Assembly: GCA_963843645.1 (NCBI GenBank)
Contig: CAWJLE010000003.1
Location: 1,984,001-2,048,000, forward strand
Direction: 5' to 3'
DNA from: CAWJLE01 sp963843645
GTDB taxonomy: Bacteria; Chloroflexota; Anaerolineae; DAOTYC01
Length of the DNA stretch: 64,000 nucleotides
The notes under the pieces were generated by a model. That model made no database searches. It was not told the origin of the DNA and saw nothing but the letters and a program-made list of their open reading frames with translations. This document shows positions 54,599 through 63,835 of the stretch, piece by piece (position 1 is the stretch's first letter; each line of letters starts with the position of its first letter). The translations under genes were made by a program, and so were the position numbers.

Positions 54599-56113
54599 GT
54601 GAACATCCAGCTCGACCGAGCTTCACCCCTTCCGCTCTACCTTCAGATTCGCAACCAACTCCGGGACGCGATCGTGCGCGGAGACCTGGTGGAAGGGCAA
54701 CAGCTGCCACCGGAGCGACAACTGGCCAGGCGGCTCGCGGTGAACCGCACGACGGTCGTCAATGCGTACCGCGACCTGGCTGCCGACGGGCTGGTCGAAG
54801 GCCACGTGGGTCGCGGCACGGTCGTGTGCTGGAACGACGCCCATCCGTCTTCGACGGATGGCGCCCGCCACCTGGCGTGGTCGCAGCAGTTCTCGTCGGT
54901 CACGCAGTGGTCGGGGCAGGCCCTCGTACAGGAAGCGGCGGACCTCAGCGCGGCGCCCGGCGTGATCTCGCTGGCCAGCGGCGTGCCGGCGCCCGAGCTG
55001 TATCCGCTCGACGCGTTCCGCACCGCCTGCGAAGACTTCTTGGGCAGCGGATCGGTTCGCGATTTGCTCGCCACTTGTCCCGTGGAAGGTTTCCAGCCTC
55101 TGCGCCAATGGCTCGCCGATTGGCTCAACAGCCTCGGCGCGCGCGTCGGCGTCGAGAACGTCCTGATCACCGCCGGCTCCACCCAGGGACTGGCGCTGGT
55201 CGCTGCCGCCCTGATCGAGCCCGGCGACGAGGTCGCAGTCGAATTGCCCAGCTCGCTGGCGGCGCTGCAATCCTTCAGCCTGGCCCGCGCCCGACTCCTC
55301 GGCGTGCCGCTGGACGGCGACGGGCTGCGCACAGATATTTTCGACGAGATGATGCAGCGGCATCGGCCGAAATTCCTCTACACGCTGCCGACGTTCCAGA
55401 ATCCGACCGGCGCCACGCTGTCCCTGGCCAGGCGGCAGCAACTCTTGGACCAGGCTGCGCAGCACGGCGTGCCCATCGTGGAGGACGATCCGTATAGCGC
55501 CCTGTACTTCGAGGAACCGCCGCCCCCGCCGCTGAAAGCCTTCGACCGCTTCGGCCACGTCATCTACATCGGCACCTTCTCCAAGCTGCTCTTTCCGGGC
55601 TTGCGCCTCGGGTGGGTCGTCGCGCCGCGCCCGGTCATCGAGCGTCTGGCCCTGGTCAAGCGCAACAGCGATCTGTTTGCCAACACGCTGGCACAGGGCG
55701 CGGCCTGGCGCTTTCTGTCCAACCTGGACTGGAACGAGTACCTGCTGCGGCTGCGGGCCGCGTACCGATGGCGCCGCGACGCCATGCTCGAAGCACTGCA
55801 CCTGTACGCACCGGCCGGCTTGCGCTGGCAGGCCCCGGCAGGCGGGTTCTACGTCTGGGCGCACCTCCCGGAAGGGGTGTCCGCTCAGAGCGTCCTCGCC
55901 CAGGCGCACCAGACCGGCGTCGCTTTCCTGCCCGGAGAGCCGTTCTGCGTCGACGGCAGTGGTCGGGGCAGCGTCCGCCTGAATTTCAGCTACGCGCCCG
56001 CCGAGGACATCGACGAAGGCGTTCGGCGGTTTGCCCAGGCTCTGTCGGAGGCGCTCCGACGTCGCCAGGAAGGCCGCGGCGCACCAATTGTGACGACTCG
56101 CACCGTCGTGTGA
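54599..56113 (+). CDS. pdxR: MocR/GntR-family regulator of PLP synthesis (PdxR-like)
   Basis: A 504-residue transcription factor. GTG 54599 follows GAGGAGCG; an earlier ATG lies inside the operator region. Residues about 1-75 are a GntR winged helix (PLYLQIRNQLRDAIVRGDL, LARRLAVNRTTVVNAYRDL). The rest is a fold-type I aminotransferase-like domain with the PLP lysine in YIGTFSKLLFPGLRLGW and pocket residues in PTFQNPTGATL and VEDDPYSALYF. It binds PLP as effector. pdxS starts 48 bp downstream, so it very likely controls pdxST as PdxR does in other bacteria. Confidence 0.88.
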   Translation: MNIQLDRASPLPLYLQIRNQLRDAIVRGDLVEGQQLPPERQLARRLAVNRTTVVNAYRDLAADGLVEGHVGRGTVVCWNDAHPSSTDGARHLAWSQQFSSVTQWSGQALVQEAADLSAAPGVISLASGVPAPELYPLDAFRTACEDFLGSGSVRDLLATCPVEGFQPLRQWLADWLNSLGARVGVENVLITAGSTQGLALVAAALIEPGDEVAVELPSSLAALQSFSLARARLLGVPLDGDGLRTDIFDEMMQRHRPKFLYTLPTFQNPTGATLSLARRQQLLDQAAQHGVPIVEDDPYSALYFEEPPPPPLKAFDRFGHVIYIGTFSKLLFPGLRLGWVVAPRPVIERLALVKRNSDLFANTLAQGAAWRFLSNLDWNEYLLRLRAAYRWRRDAMLEALHLYAPAGLRWQAPAGGFYVWAHLPEGVSAQSVLAQAHQTGVAFLPGEPFCVDGSGRGSVRLNFSYAPAEDIDEGVRRFAQALSEALRRRQEGRGAPIVTTRTVV

Positions 56114-56160
56114 ATATTCAAAATCGGCTGTATACGGACTGACGAGAGGGGGATTTCGAC

Positions 56161-57062
56161 ATGTCAGAAACGAACGGTAACACAGTGACCGGCACCGAAA
56201 CCGTAAAGCGCGGACTCGCTCAGATGCTTAAGGGCGGCGTCATCATGGACGTCGTCACGCCGGAGCATGCCCGCATCGCGGAAGAGGCCGGAGCCTGCGC
56301 GGTCATGGCCCTGGAGCGCGTGCCGGCCGACATCCGCGCGCAAGGCGGCGTCGCGCGCATGAGCGACCCGGAGCTGATCCAGCGCATCATGGAAGCGGTC
56401 ACGATCCCGGTCATGGCCAAATGCCGGATCGGCCATTTCGTAGAGGCCCAGGTCCTGGAGGCCATCGGCATCGACTACATCGACGAGTCCGAGGTGCTGA
56501 CCCCGGCCGACGAGCAGTTCCACGTCGACAAGCACGCGTTCAAGGTGCCGTTCGTCTGCGGCTGCCGCACGTTGGGCGAGGCGCTGCGGCGCATCGGCGA
56601 AGGCGCGGCGATGATCCGCACCAAGGGTGAGGCCGGGACCGGCAATGTCGTCGAGGCGGTACGCCACGCCCGCGCCGTGCTGGGTGAGATTCGCCGGCTG
56701 CAGAACATGCCGCCCGAAGAGTGGATGACGGCCGCCAAGGAGATGGGCGCCCCTACGATCTGGTCGTGGAGACCGCGCGCCTGGGTCGCCTGCCCGTGGT
56801 GAATTTCGCTGCCGGCGGCATCGCGACTCCGGCCGATGCAGCGCTGATGATGCAGTTGGGCGTCGACGGCGTGTTCGTCGGCTCCGGCATCTTCAAGTCG
56901 TCGGATCCGGCCAGGCGGGCACAGGCCATCGTGCGCGCCACGACGCATTTCCAGAATCCCGCCATCGTCGCGGAAGTCTCGGGCGGCCTGGGCGAGGCCA
57001 TGCCCGGACTGGAGATCGCATCCATTCCCGAGGCCGAGCGTCTGGCCGAGCGCGGCTGGTAA
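56161..57062 (+). CDS. pdxS: Pyridoxal 5'-phosphate synthase, lyase subunit (one frameshift)
   Basis: PdxS makes PLP from ribose 5-phosphate, glyceraldehyde 3-phosphate and ammonia supplied by PdxT. About 300 residues, normal length. GGVIMDVVTPEHARIAEEAG and VMALERVPADIRAQGGVARM are conserved; VMAKCRIGHFVEAQ carries the first catalytic Lys and AAMIRTKGEAGTGNV the second. GVFVGSGIFKSSDPARRAQA closes the barrel. The frame breaks near 56754 between EMGAP and YDLVVE; one missing base restores it. ATG 56161 follows GAGGGGGA. Confidence 0.93.
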
Positions 57063-57093
57063 CAGGGACTCCCCCACGCCGGTGGTGCGCGGT

Positions 57094-57170
57094 GCGTGAA
57101 GCGTGATGCGCAATCCCGCATCGGTCGCCTCGTATTCACGGATCACGCATTACGCATCACGCACCATCGG
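57094..57170. repeat. Repeat family D (GCGTGATGCGCAAT type) between pdxS and pdxT
   Basis: GCGTGAAGCGTGATGCGCAAT-like sequence is followed 25 bp later by its complement ATCACGCATTACGCATCACG. A second copy lies after pdxT. Confidence 0.6.
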
Positions 57171-57203
57171 CCGCGGGGAGACCATCAGGAGGAATTGAAC
57201 CAC

Positions 57204-57787
57204 ATGCGCATCGGCATTCTGGCTCTGCAGGGAGCTTTCATCGAGCATGCGGCGATGCTTGCCCGGCTGGGAGCCGAGGCCCGGCAGGTGCGCCTGCCGG
57301 AGGAGCTACCCGATCTGGATGGCCTGATCATCCCCGGCGGCGAGAGCACCACCATCGGCAAACTGGCCGTCCACTACGGGCTGGTCGAGCCGCTCAAGGC
57401 GTTCGCCGAACGCCGCCCGACGTGGGGCGTGTGCGCCGGGCTCATCTTCATGGCGCGCGACATCGGGGGGCTGGAGCAGCCTCTGCTCGGAGTGATGGAC
57501 GTGGTCGTGGAGCGAAATGCCTTCGGCCGGCAGGTCGACAGCTTCGAGACGGACCTCTCCGTGCCGAAACTGAACGGCCACAGTCCGGCGGATCAGCTCT
57601 TCCACGCCATCTTCATCCGCGGGCCGGTCATCCGATCCGTCGGACCGGACGTCAGGTGCTGGCCACACTGCCGGATCGCCGCATCGTCGCCGCCCGCCAG
57701 CGCAATCTGCTGGCGACCGCGTTTCACCCGGAGCTGTCCGGCGATCCCCGCTTCCACCGTTACTTCCTCGACATGGCGGCCCGCTGA
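57204..57787 (+). CDS. pdxT: Pyridoxal 5'-phosphate synthase, glutaminase subunit (one frameshift)
   Basis: PdxT releases ammonia from glutamine for PdxS. About 194 residues. ATG 57204 follows AGGAGGAA. IGILALQGAFIEHAAMLARL is the N-terminus, GLIIPGGESTTIGKL the oxyanion region, WGVCAGLIFMA carries the nucleophilic Cys, and TAFHPELSGD the His-Glu pair. The frame breaks near 57650 between VGPDV and VLATLPD. It is separated from pdxS by a repeat but probably co-transcribed. Confidence 0.93.
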
Positions 57788-57797
57788 CACAACCAAG

Positions 57798-57860
57798 CGT
57801 GCGTAATGCGTGATGCGCAATGGGCCATTACGTATTACGTATTACGTATTACGCACTTCG
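57798..57860. repeat. Repeat family D after pdxT
   Basis: GTGCGTAATGCGTGATGCGC faces ATTACGTATTACGTATTACG and ATTACGCAC across a short GGGCC centre. It fills the gap between the convergent pdxT and polX genes and may end both transcripts. Confidence 0.6.
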
Positions 57861-57862
57861 TC

Positions 57863-59596
57863 TCACGCCCCTGCCCGCACCCGGGGCCCCTTGATCGTTT
57901 GCAGCAGCTCTTCCAGCGGCAGCGTGTTGACGACGTCCTTGGCCTCGGCCCAGCCTCGGCGTGCGGTCGCCACGCCGAGCCGCAGCGTGTCCAGCCCCAT
58001 CGGGCTGTGCGCGTCGGTGTTGATCGACAGGCGGGCGCCCAGCTCGATCGCGCGGCGGATGTGCGCGTCGTCCAGGTCCAAGCGATTGGCGCTGCAGTTC
58101 ACTTCGAGCACGGTGCCGGTCTCCGCGGCGGCCGTCAGCACCTGTTCCATGTCCAGGTCGGCTCCCTCGCGCTGGTTGATGAGCCGCCCGAGGGGGTGGC
58201 CGATGACGTCGACGTTGGGGTTGCGTATCGCCCCCAGCATTCGCCCGGTCACCTGGGCGCGGTCCTCCCGCAGGCCGACGTGCAGGGACGCCACGACGAC
58301 GTCCAGCTCCGCCAGCACGTCGTCCGGCAGGTCCAGGCTCCCGTCGACCTTGATCTCGACCTCGACGCCTTGCAGGACCCGGATGTCCGGGTACGTATCG
58401 TTTAGACGGTCCACGAGCGCCCGTTGCTCGCGCAGCCGAGCCGCGCTGAGTCCCTTGCCGAACCCCAGGCCCTCGCTGTGATCGGTGACGACGACGTACT
58501 GGTAGCCGCGCTCCCGCGCAGCCTGTGTCATCTCCTCCATGCTCGCCGCGCCGTCGCTCCAATCGGTGTGCAGATGCAGCTCGCCGCGGATCTGTTCTTG
58601 CTCCACCAGGGTCGGCAGACGTCCCTGCTGCGCGGCCTTGATTTCGCCCCGCGCCTCCCTGATCTCAGGCGGGATCAAGGGCAGGCCCAGGGTAGCGTAG
58701 ACTTCCTCTTCAGTGCGGCAGAGCAGGTCCTCCCCGCCCTCGCGCTTGAATCCATACTCGCTCAGGCTGAGCCCGCGGCTCAGCGCCAGCTCCCGCAGAT
58801 CGACGTTGTGCTGCTTGCTCCCCGTGAAGTACTGCAGCAGCGAGCCGTAGCGCTCGGGCGGCAGCACGCGCAAATCGACCTGCAGGCCGTTGTGGAGGTG
58901 CACAGTGCACTTGGTCGGCCCGCGCAGATCGACGACCTGCACCTGGGGCAGCGCCACGAATGCGCTCAGCGCGCCTTCGCCAGCCGGCGCCGCGGCCAGA
59001 AGGTCGATGTCGCCGATGGTCGGCTGCCGGCGGCGGAAGCTGCCCGCCGCGTCCGCCCGCTCGACCGCCGGGTCCGCCCGCAGGCCGTCCAGCAGCTCCT
59101 GCACCATCGGCCACACGTTCCCCAGCAGCTCGCGGTCGGTTCGCCGGTGAAGGGCCTGGATGCCGTCCAGGATCTTCGACTCGGACCTCTCGCCCAGGCC
59201 CTTCAGATTGCGGAGTTTGCCGGCCCGAGCGGCCTCCTCGGCCTCGGCGACGCTGGCGATGCCCAGCTGTTCCCACAGCATCTTCGCGGTCTTCGGGCCC
59301 ACCTCGGGTATGGCCAGCAGATCGACTACGCCCGCCGGGATCTCTTCCTCGAGGTTGTCCAGATACCGCAGCCGCCCGGTGGACAGCAGCTCGGCGATCT
59401 TGTCTGTCAGCGCCTTACCCACGCCGGGAATGTCGCCAAGCTTGCCCTCGCGCTGGATCTCGTTGATGTCCCGACCGAGGTTCATGATGTTCTCCGCCGC
59501 GCGCCGGTAAGCGAGAATCTTGTAGACCATCTCACCCTTGATGTCCAGCAGCGCCGCGATCCGGTTCATTGCCTGGGCCACGTCCCGGTTGTTCAT
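57863..59596 (-). CDS. polX: Family X DNA polymerase with PHP domain
   Basis: A 577-residue repair polymerase. ATG 59596 follows GGAAGGAGAA. HhH motifs (LGDIPGVGKALTDKIAELL and LLAIPEVGPKTAKMLWE) bind DNA. The nucleotidyltransferase palm has GSFRRRQPTIGDIDLL with two metal Asp and the third acidic strand GLQVDLRVL. The PHP domain (about 335-577) has GELHLHTDWSDGAASMEEM, VVTDHSEGLGFG and SINTDAHSPMGLDTLRLGV; it gives 3'-5' exonuclease or phosphoesterase activity in bacterial PolX. Intact. Confidence 0.93.
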   Translation of the reverse strand: MNNRDVAQAMNRIAALLDIKGEMVYKILAYRRAAENIMNLGRDINEIQREGKLGDIPGVGKALTDKIAELLSTGRLRYLDNLEEEIPAGVVDLLAIPEVGPKTAKMLWEQLGIASVAEAEEAARAGKLRNLKGLGERSESKILDGIQALHRRTDRELLGNVWPMVQELLDGLRADPAVERADAAGSFRRRQPTIGDIDLLAAAPAGEGALSAFVALPQVQVVDLRGPTKCTVHLHNGLQVDLRVLPPERYGSLLQYFTGSKQHNVDLRELALSRGLSLSEYGFKREGGEDLLCRTEEEVYATLGLPLIPPEIREARGEIKAAQQGRLPTLVEQEQIRGELHLHTDWSDGAASMEEMTQAARERGYQYVVVTDHSEGLGFGKGLSAARLREQRALVDRLNDTYPDIRVLQGVEVEIKVDGSLDLPDDVLAELDVVVASLHVGLREDRAQVTGRMLGAIRNPNVDVIGHPLGRLINQREGADLDMEQVLTAAAETGTVLEVNCSANRLDLDDAHIRRAIELGARLSINTDAHSPMGLDTLRLGVATARRGWAEAKDVVNTLPLEELLQTIKGPRVRAGA

Positions 59597-59657
59597 CGTC
59601 GTTCTCCTTCCGGCCGGCCCTGCCAGCCCGCCGTCCCAGTCAATTATACTACAACCC

Positions 59658-59686
59658 TTGTCGCCGCTCCACACATTTGTTATAAT
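59658..59686 (+). promoter_or_regulatory. Promoter for the TtcA-like gene
   Basis: TTGTCG (59658-59663), 17 bp, TATAAT (59681-59686). Confidence 0.6.
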
Positions 59687-59718
59687 TGAGACCCATACAA
59701 TTGGGTGAAAACTAGCCC

Positions 59719-59772
59719 GCTCTTATGTCATTCCTCGTCGCTAAACGACGCTCCTGAGAATGACATAAGAGC
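59719..59772. repeat. Hairpin related to repeat family C
   Basis: GCTCTTATGTCATTC (59719-59733) pairs perfectly with GAATGACATAAGAGC (59758-59772). The inner CGTCG/CGACG pair extends the stem. It sits in the leader of the TtcA-like gene. Confidence 0.75.
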
Positions 59773-59807
59773 CGACCGGGGCAGATCCCCTCTGGAAAGG
59801 CAAGGCC

Positions 59808-60540
59808 TTGGCGGCATCTGCAAGCGTTCCGACGGCAGTGGAGCGCCAGATCTTCTTTATGGTCAAGCGCGTCAATCAAGCGATCCGCAAGTACCGTCTG
59901 CTCGACGACGGGGATCGCGTGGCGGTCGCCGTGTCCGGCGGTAAGGACAGCCTGGCCCTCTTGCGCGTCCTGCTGGCGCGCCAGGTCGTCCAGCCGGAGC
60001 GCGTCGAGCTGGTGGCCGTCCACGTGACCGTTCCGGGCGCGCCGGGCAGCCGCGAGCGCGCCGCCGGCCTGGAGGCTCACTTCCGCGCGCTGGGCGTGCC
60101 CTACGCTCTCGAGCCGTTGGCTATGGGCGAGGACGAATCGTGGCCACTCTCGTGCCACCGCTGCGCCTGGAACCGCCGCAAGACGTTGTTCACCGCGGCA
60201 CAGCGCCTGGGCTGCAACAAGATCGCGCTCGGCCACCACGCCGACGACGCCGCGCAGACGACGCTGCTCAACCTGTTTCACCAGGGCCGGCTGGAATCGA
60301 TCAGTCCACGCCGGTCGTTTTTCGACGGCCTTATAACGGTCATTCGGCCTTTAATCCTGACCAACGAAAAGGACATCGTCCGCTTCGCCAAGGCCGCGGG
60401 CTATCCGATCGGCGCGCTGGACTGCCCGCAGGCGAGCACGTCCCAGCGTGCGCAGATGGCGGCGATCCTGCGCGAGGTCGAAAGGACCAACCGGCGGGCC
60501 AAGAACAGCTTGCGCCAGGCCGTCACACGCTGTCGGGCTG
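59808..60540 (+). CDS. TtcA-like PP-loop tRNA thiolation protein
   Basis: About 245 residues. A TTG at 59808 follows GGAAAGG; ATG 59859 is an alternative. The PP-loop AVAVSGGKDSLALLRVLLA binds ATP for adenylation of the tRNA base. CHRCAWNRRK provides the CxxC that holds an iron-sulfur cluster or the sulfur; KIALGHHADDAAQTTLLNLF is the second family block and IRPLILTNEKDIVRFA the third. A later Cys is in GALDCPQAS. The frame continues without a stop into the next gene; a one-base shift near 60530 would end it at 60541. Either the stop was lost to an error or the two proteins are fused. Confidence 0.78.
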
Positions 60541-60587
60541 AGCCCGAAGATCCGTCTTCAGCTCAACCGCAGAGGAGGCTCCCACCC

Positions 60588-61875
60588 ATGTCCCGGTCCG
60601 TTCACACGTACTCGACCCTCAACAGTTGGATCGCTCGGGAGTCGATTCCGTTCTCCGTCGACTCGCCCACGACCATCGACGCCGCCGTCGACGCTGTGAT
60701 TGCTCAGGTCGGCGACTCCGTGGAAGTGCTGGGCATGGGCGAAGCGCTTCACGGTGGAGAGGCCATCCTCACGCTACGCAACCGGCTCTTCCGGCGCCTG
60801 GTGGAAGCGCACGGCTACACCGCGATCGCCATCGAGAGCAGCTTCCCGCGCGGACACGCAGCAAACGAGTACGTGGCCGGTCGGGGTCCCGGGTCGTACG
60901 AGGCGGTGCAGGACGCAGGATTCAGTCACGGCTTCGGCCGGTACGACGCCAACCGGGAGCTCGTGGAATGGATGCGGCGATATAATGCCGATCCCTCCAA
61001 CCCTGTCAAGCTCCGATTCTACGGCTTCGACGGCCCGACTGAGATGACCAGCACCGAGAGTCCACGCCACGCCCTGCAATTCGCGCTCGATTACCTCGCC
61101 TCGGTGGGCAGCGGCGGCGCTCCGGAGCAGCGTGAACGCATCGCCGCGCTTCTGGGCCCGGATTCCGATTGGGAGAACCCCGCGGCCATGATGGACCCGA
61201 CGAAGTCGGTGGGCCGGTCACCCGCTGCGACCGCATTGCGAATCGAGACCGAGGATCTGGTCTCAGAGCTGCGCGTCCGTCGGCCCGATTGGGTGGACAA
61301 GAGCGACGAGGACAGCTACCTGGAAGCTCTGCAGCACGCGTCAGTGGCGCGCCAGCTGCTGGATTACCACGCCGAGCTGGCGAGACAGTCTAGCCAGCGG
61401 ACCGCCAGGCTGCTCGGCATGCGGGACGCAATGATGGCGGACAACCTGGCATACGTAGCAGCCCGCGAGCGCGGCCGGGGCAAGGTGCTGGCCTTTGCCC
61501 ACAACAGCCACCTGCAGCGCGGACAGGCACAGTGGCAATTGGGCGCCGACCTGCTCGCCTGGTGGCCGGTGGGAGCGCACCTCAAGGGGATGTTCGGGTC
61601 GCGCTATGCCGTCATCGGTTCTGCGGTGGGCGTCTCGGAAGTCAACGGCATCGGCAGCCCAGAGGCCGGAACGCTCGAGGGGCTCCTGGTCGCCCATTCA
61701 GGCGACGAGCGGGGGGCCGGCGCGGTTCATTCCGACGCACCAGGGCCAGGGGCTACCGACCGCGGAAATCGCCGCCCTTCCGGCTCGCTCCGGCAGCGTG
61801 AAGAACTCAACTTACTTCGCACTCACGCCTCGGAGTTTCACCGATTTCGATTGGTTAGTCATTCTGGACACGTGA
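60588..61875 (+). CDS. Erythromycin esterase-like protein (one frameshift)
   Basis: About 428 residues. ATG 60588 has GAGGAGG eleven bases upstream, which argues for an independent start inside the longer frame. The EreA/EreB superfamily motifs are present: VLGMGEALHGGEAIL, TAIAIESSFPRGHAANEYV, GFDGPTEMTS and AFAHNSHLQRG. The nucleophile-activating His and Glu lie in these blocks. The end (SVKNSTYFALTPRSFTDFDW) is in another frame after a break near 61712. Most members of the family have no proven macrolide activity, so resistance should not be assumed. Confidence 0.82.
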
Positions 61876-61905
61876 TCGTCAGGCGGATAGAAGGGGGATT
61901 TTGTG

Positions 61906-62820
61906 ATGGCCATCCACAGTTTCAGCGAAATGATGCAGGCAGCCAAAACGCTCGGTCCGGTGCCGGTCGCCGTGGCCGCCGCCGACGATCCGGAGGTCCT
62001 GGCCTCGCTGGTCGAGGGCCAGAAGGAGGGCATCATTCACGCCCACCTGATCGGCGACCAGGCTGCCATCGAGGGGATCGCCGCCCGTGAAGGCTACGAC
62101 CTGACGGGGATGTCGATGGTTCACGAGCCGAGTCATTCCCAGGCGGCGCGGCGAGCGGTCAGCCTGGTCCGCGGCGGGCAGGCCGCCATCGTCGTCAAGG
62201 GCCTGTTGAAGACGACCGAGCTGCTCGGCCCGGTCCTCGATCGCAACGAAGGCCTCCGGGCCCGCAGTCTGCTCAGTCACGTCGCTCTGTTCGAAATCGA
62301 GGGCCGCGAAGGGCTGCTGTACATCAGCGACAGCGGGGTGGTGCTCTATCCCACGTGGGAGCAGAAGCTGGAGATCATTCGCGGCGTGGTGGAGGTGGCC
62401 CACAAGTTCGGGCTGCCCGAGCCGCGCGTGGCCATCCTCGGCGCCAGCGACCGCGTCTCAGCGAAGACCGGGCTCGGCGTGGAGGCGCTCACCTTGAGCA
62501 AGATGGCACAGCAGGGCTGGGTCAAAGACGCCATCGTCGAGGGCCCCTTGCCGGTGGACGTGGCCGTCAACCCCCGTGCCGCGCAGATCAAGCACATCTC
62601 GACGGCCATGCCCGGCACCGCCGACGTTCTCATCGTCCCAAACGTGGAGGCCGGCAACATCATGGCCAAGTCGCTGCAGCAGTTCGTCGGTGCGCGCATG
62701 GCCGGCATGGTCACCGGCGCCCGCGCGCCGATCATCATCAACTCGCGCGCCGACAACGCCGAAACGCGGCTGCTGTCGTTGGGCATGGCCGTGGTATGGG
62801 CGGGACAGCGGGCAGCGTAG
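61906..62820 (+). CDS. Phosphate acetyl/butyryltransferase family protein
   Basis: A 304-residue acyltransferase. ATG 61906 follows AAGGGGGA; the GTG just before is possible. GPVPVAVAAADDPEVLASL and IHAHLIGDQAAIEGIAAREG begin the fold. The conserved active-site region includes LLKTTELLGPVLDRNEGLR, LLSHVALFEI and YISDSGVVLYPTWEQKLEII; PRVAILGASDRVSAKTGLGV and VPNVEAGNIMAKSLQQFVGA follow. Length and LLSHVA...SD motif fit phosphate butyryltransferase (Ptb) better than Pta. It exchanges acyl-CoA with acyl phosphate. No butyrate kinase gene is adjacent. Confidence 0.85.
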   Translation: MAIHSFSEMMQAAKTLGPVPVAVAAADDPEVLASLVEGQKEGIIHAHLIGDQAAIEGIAAREGYDLTGMSMVHEPSHSQAARRAVSLVRGGQAAIVVKGLLKTTELLGPVLDRNEGLRARSLLSHVALFEIEGREGLLYISDSGVVLYPTWEQKLEIIRGVVEVAHKFGLPEPRVAILGASDRVSAKTGLGVEALTLSKMAQQGWVKDAIVEGPLPVDVAVNPRAAQIKHISTAMPGTADVLIVPNVEAGNIMAKSLQQFVGARMAGMVTGARAPIIINSRADNAETRLLSLGMAVVWAGQRAA

Positions 62821-62826
62821 CCGCCC

Positions 62827-63144
62827 TTACGCCTCACGCTCCACGATGACCTCGTAGTGCTGCGAACGCGCGTCGAAGTGCGCGAGAACTGCGCGCGCCT
62901 TGGGCGGAACTACGGCCGCCTCGTAGTCGTCGCCGGCGAACTCGCGCACCGCGTCCAGGTCGTCGAACCGCATGATCGTGATGAACTCGACCTCTTCACC
63001 GACCTGCCGGCGGAGGAGCTGAATGCCTTGGTATCCGCGAATGTGGCGGTCGCCGATACCCACGAAGATCTCCTCCTTGAGGAGCCCTTCGTACACGTCG
63101 GCGCTGGCCGGGGTCGTCCATCCATGCCAGATACGGCTGATCAT
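62827..63144 (-). CDS. Dimeric alpha/beta-barrel protein (ABM/DUF-like)
   Basis: A 105-residue protein; ATG 63144 follows GGAGGTGG. ISRIWHGWTTPASADVYEGL, LLRRQVGEEVEFITIMRFDD and AVREFAGDDYEAAVVPPKAR match the antibiotic-biosynthesis-monooxygenase-like barrel. The final His-rich strand (FDARSQHYEVIVE) is typical. Members act as small monooxygenases, isomerases or have no known role; no substrate can be named. It stands convergent to the acyltransferase. Confidence 0.8.
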   Translation of the reverse strand: MISRIWHGWTTPASADVYEGLLKEEIFVGIGDRHIRGYQGIQLLRRQVGEEVEFITIMRFDDLDAVREFAGDDYEAAVVPPKARAVLAHFDARSQHYEVIVEREA

Positions 63145-63164
63145 GATCCCACCTCCATAGAGCG

Positions 63165-63273
63165 GCCGACCTCTCTCCCGCCGATGAGCGTAGGGGCGGC
63201 CCTGTGTGGTCGCCCAGGCGCAGGGCGACCACACAGGGCCGCCCCTACGCTCATCGGCGGGAGAGAGGTCGGC
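63165..63273. repeat. Perfect 51-bp inverted repeat, family A
   Basis: Arms 63165-63215 and 63223-63273 are exact complements with the 7-nt loop AGGCGCA. The arm includes GATGAGCGTAGGGGCGGCCC and TGTGTGGTCGCCC. It is the longest and best preserved family A copy. Confidence 0.92.
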
Positions 63274-63280
63274 AGCAAAC

Positions 63281-63773
63281 CTATACCTGGTGCACGTCTG
63301 CCTGGTTGGCGTCCGTGTCGTAGATCACGTACGTCGACCGCCCGAAGCGGCCCATCACCTCGCCCGGATTGACGAGCAAGGTCTGGCCCACACGCTCGGT
63401 CGCCTGCTTGTGATTGTGGCCGTAGAAGACGACGTCGTACTTTCCGCCGGCCGCCAGGGCCTTGCCCAGCTCAGGGAAATGAACCGCCGCCAGCTTCCGC
63501 CCACCCTGCTCGATCTCCAAAATCCGTCGTGCAGGGTCACGTTGCCGGCCTTCATGGCGTTCCGCGTGATCAGCCACTTGTCGCCGTCGTTGTTGCCGAA
63601 GACGATGTGAACCGGGCCTTTGAACGTGTCTCGCAATTTGCTTGACGATGAACGGCGAGCACATGTCGCCCAGGCACAGGACCAGGTCGACGCTCCGCCC
63701 CGGCCAGCCCCTTCAGGACGGCTTCCAGCTTCCAGATATTGTCGTGAATGTCGGAGATAACGCCGATCTTCAT
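63281..63773 (-). CDS. YfcE/MJ0936-family metallophosphoesterase (frameshifts)
   Basis: About 165 residues, the normal length of this phosphodiesterase family. ATG 63773 follows TGAGGTG. Metal motifs are all readable: SDIHDN, LGDMC, VFGNNDGD and YGHNHK, then TLLVNPGEVMGRFGRSTYVI. The frame breaks near 63700, 63645 and 63525. Enzymes of this type cleave cyclic or simple phosphodiesters with Mn2+. It lies downstream of glyA. Confidence 0.82.
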
Positions 63774-63835
63774 GTCTGCACCTCAAGTTCCGCGGCCGGC
63801 CGCCGCTTGCGCCTGGAGCCGCTACAACACCGCCA

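Noticed and set aside
60588..61875. Macrolide resistance gene
   Set aside because: Superfamily membership is clear but most members are not macrolide esterases, and there is no resistance context.
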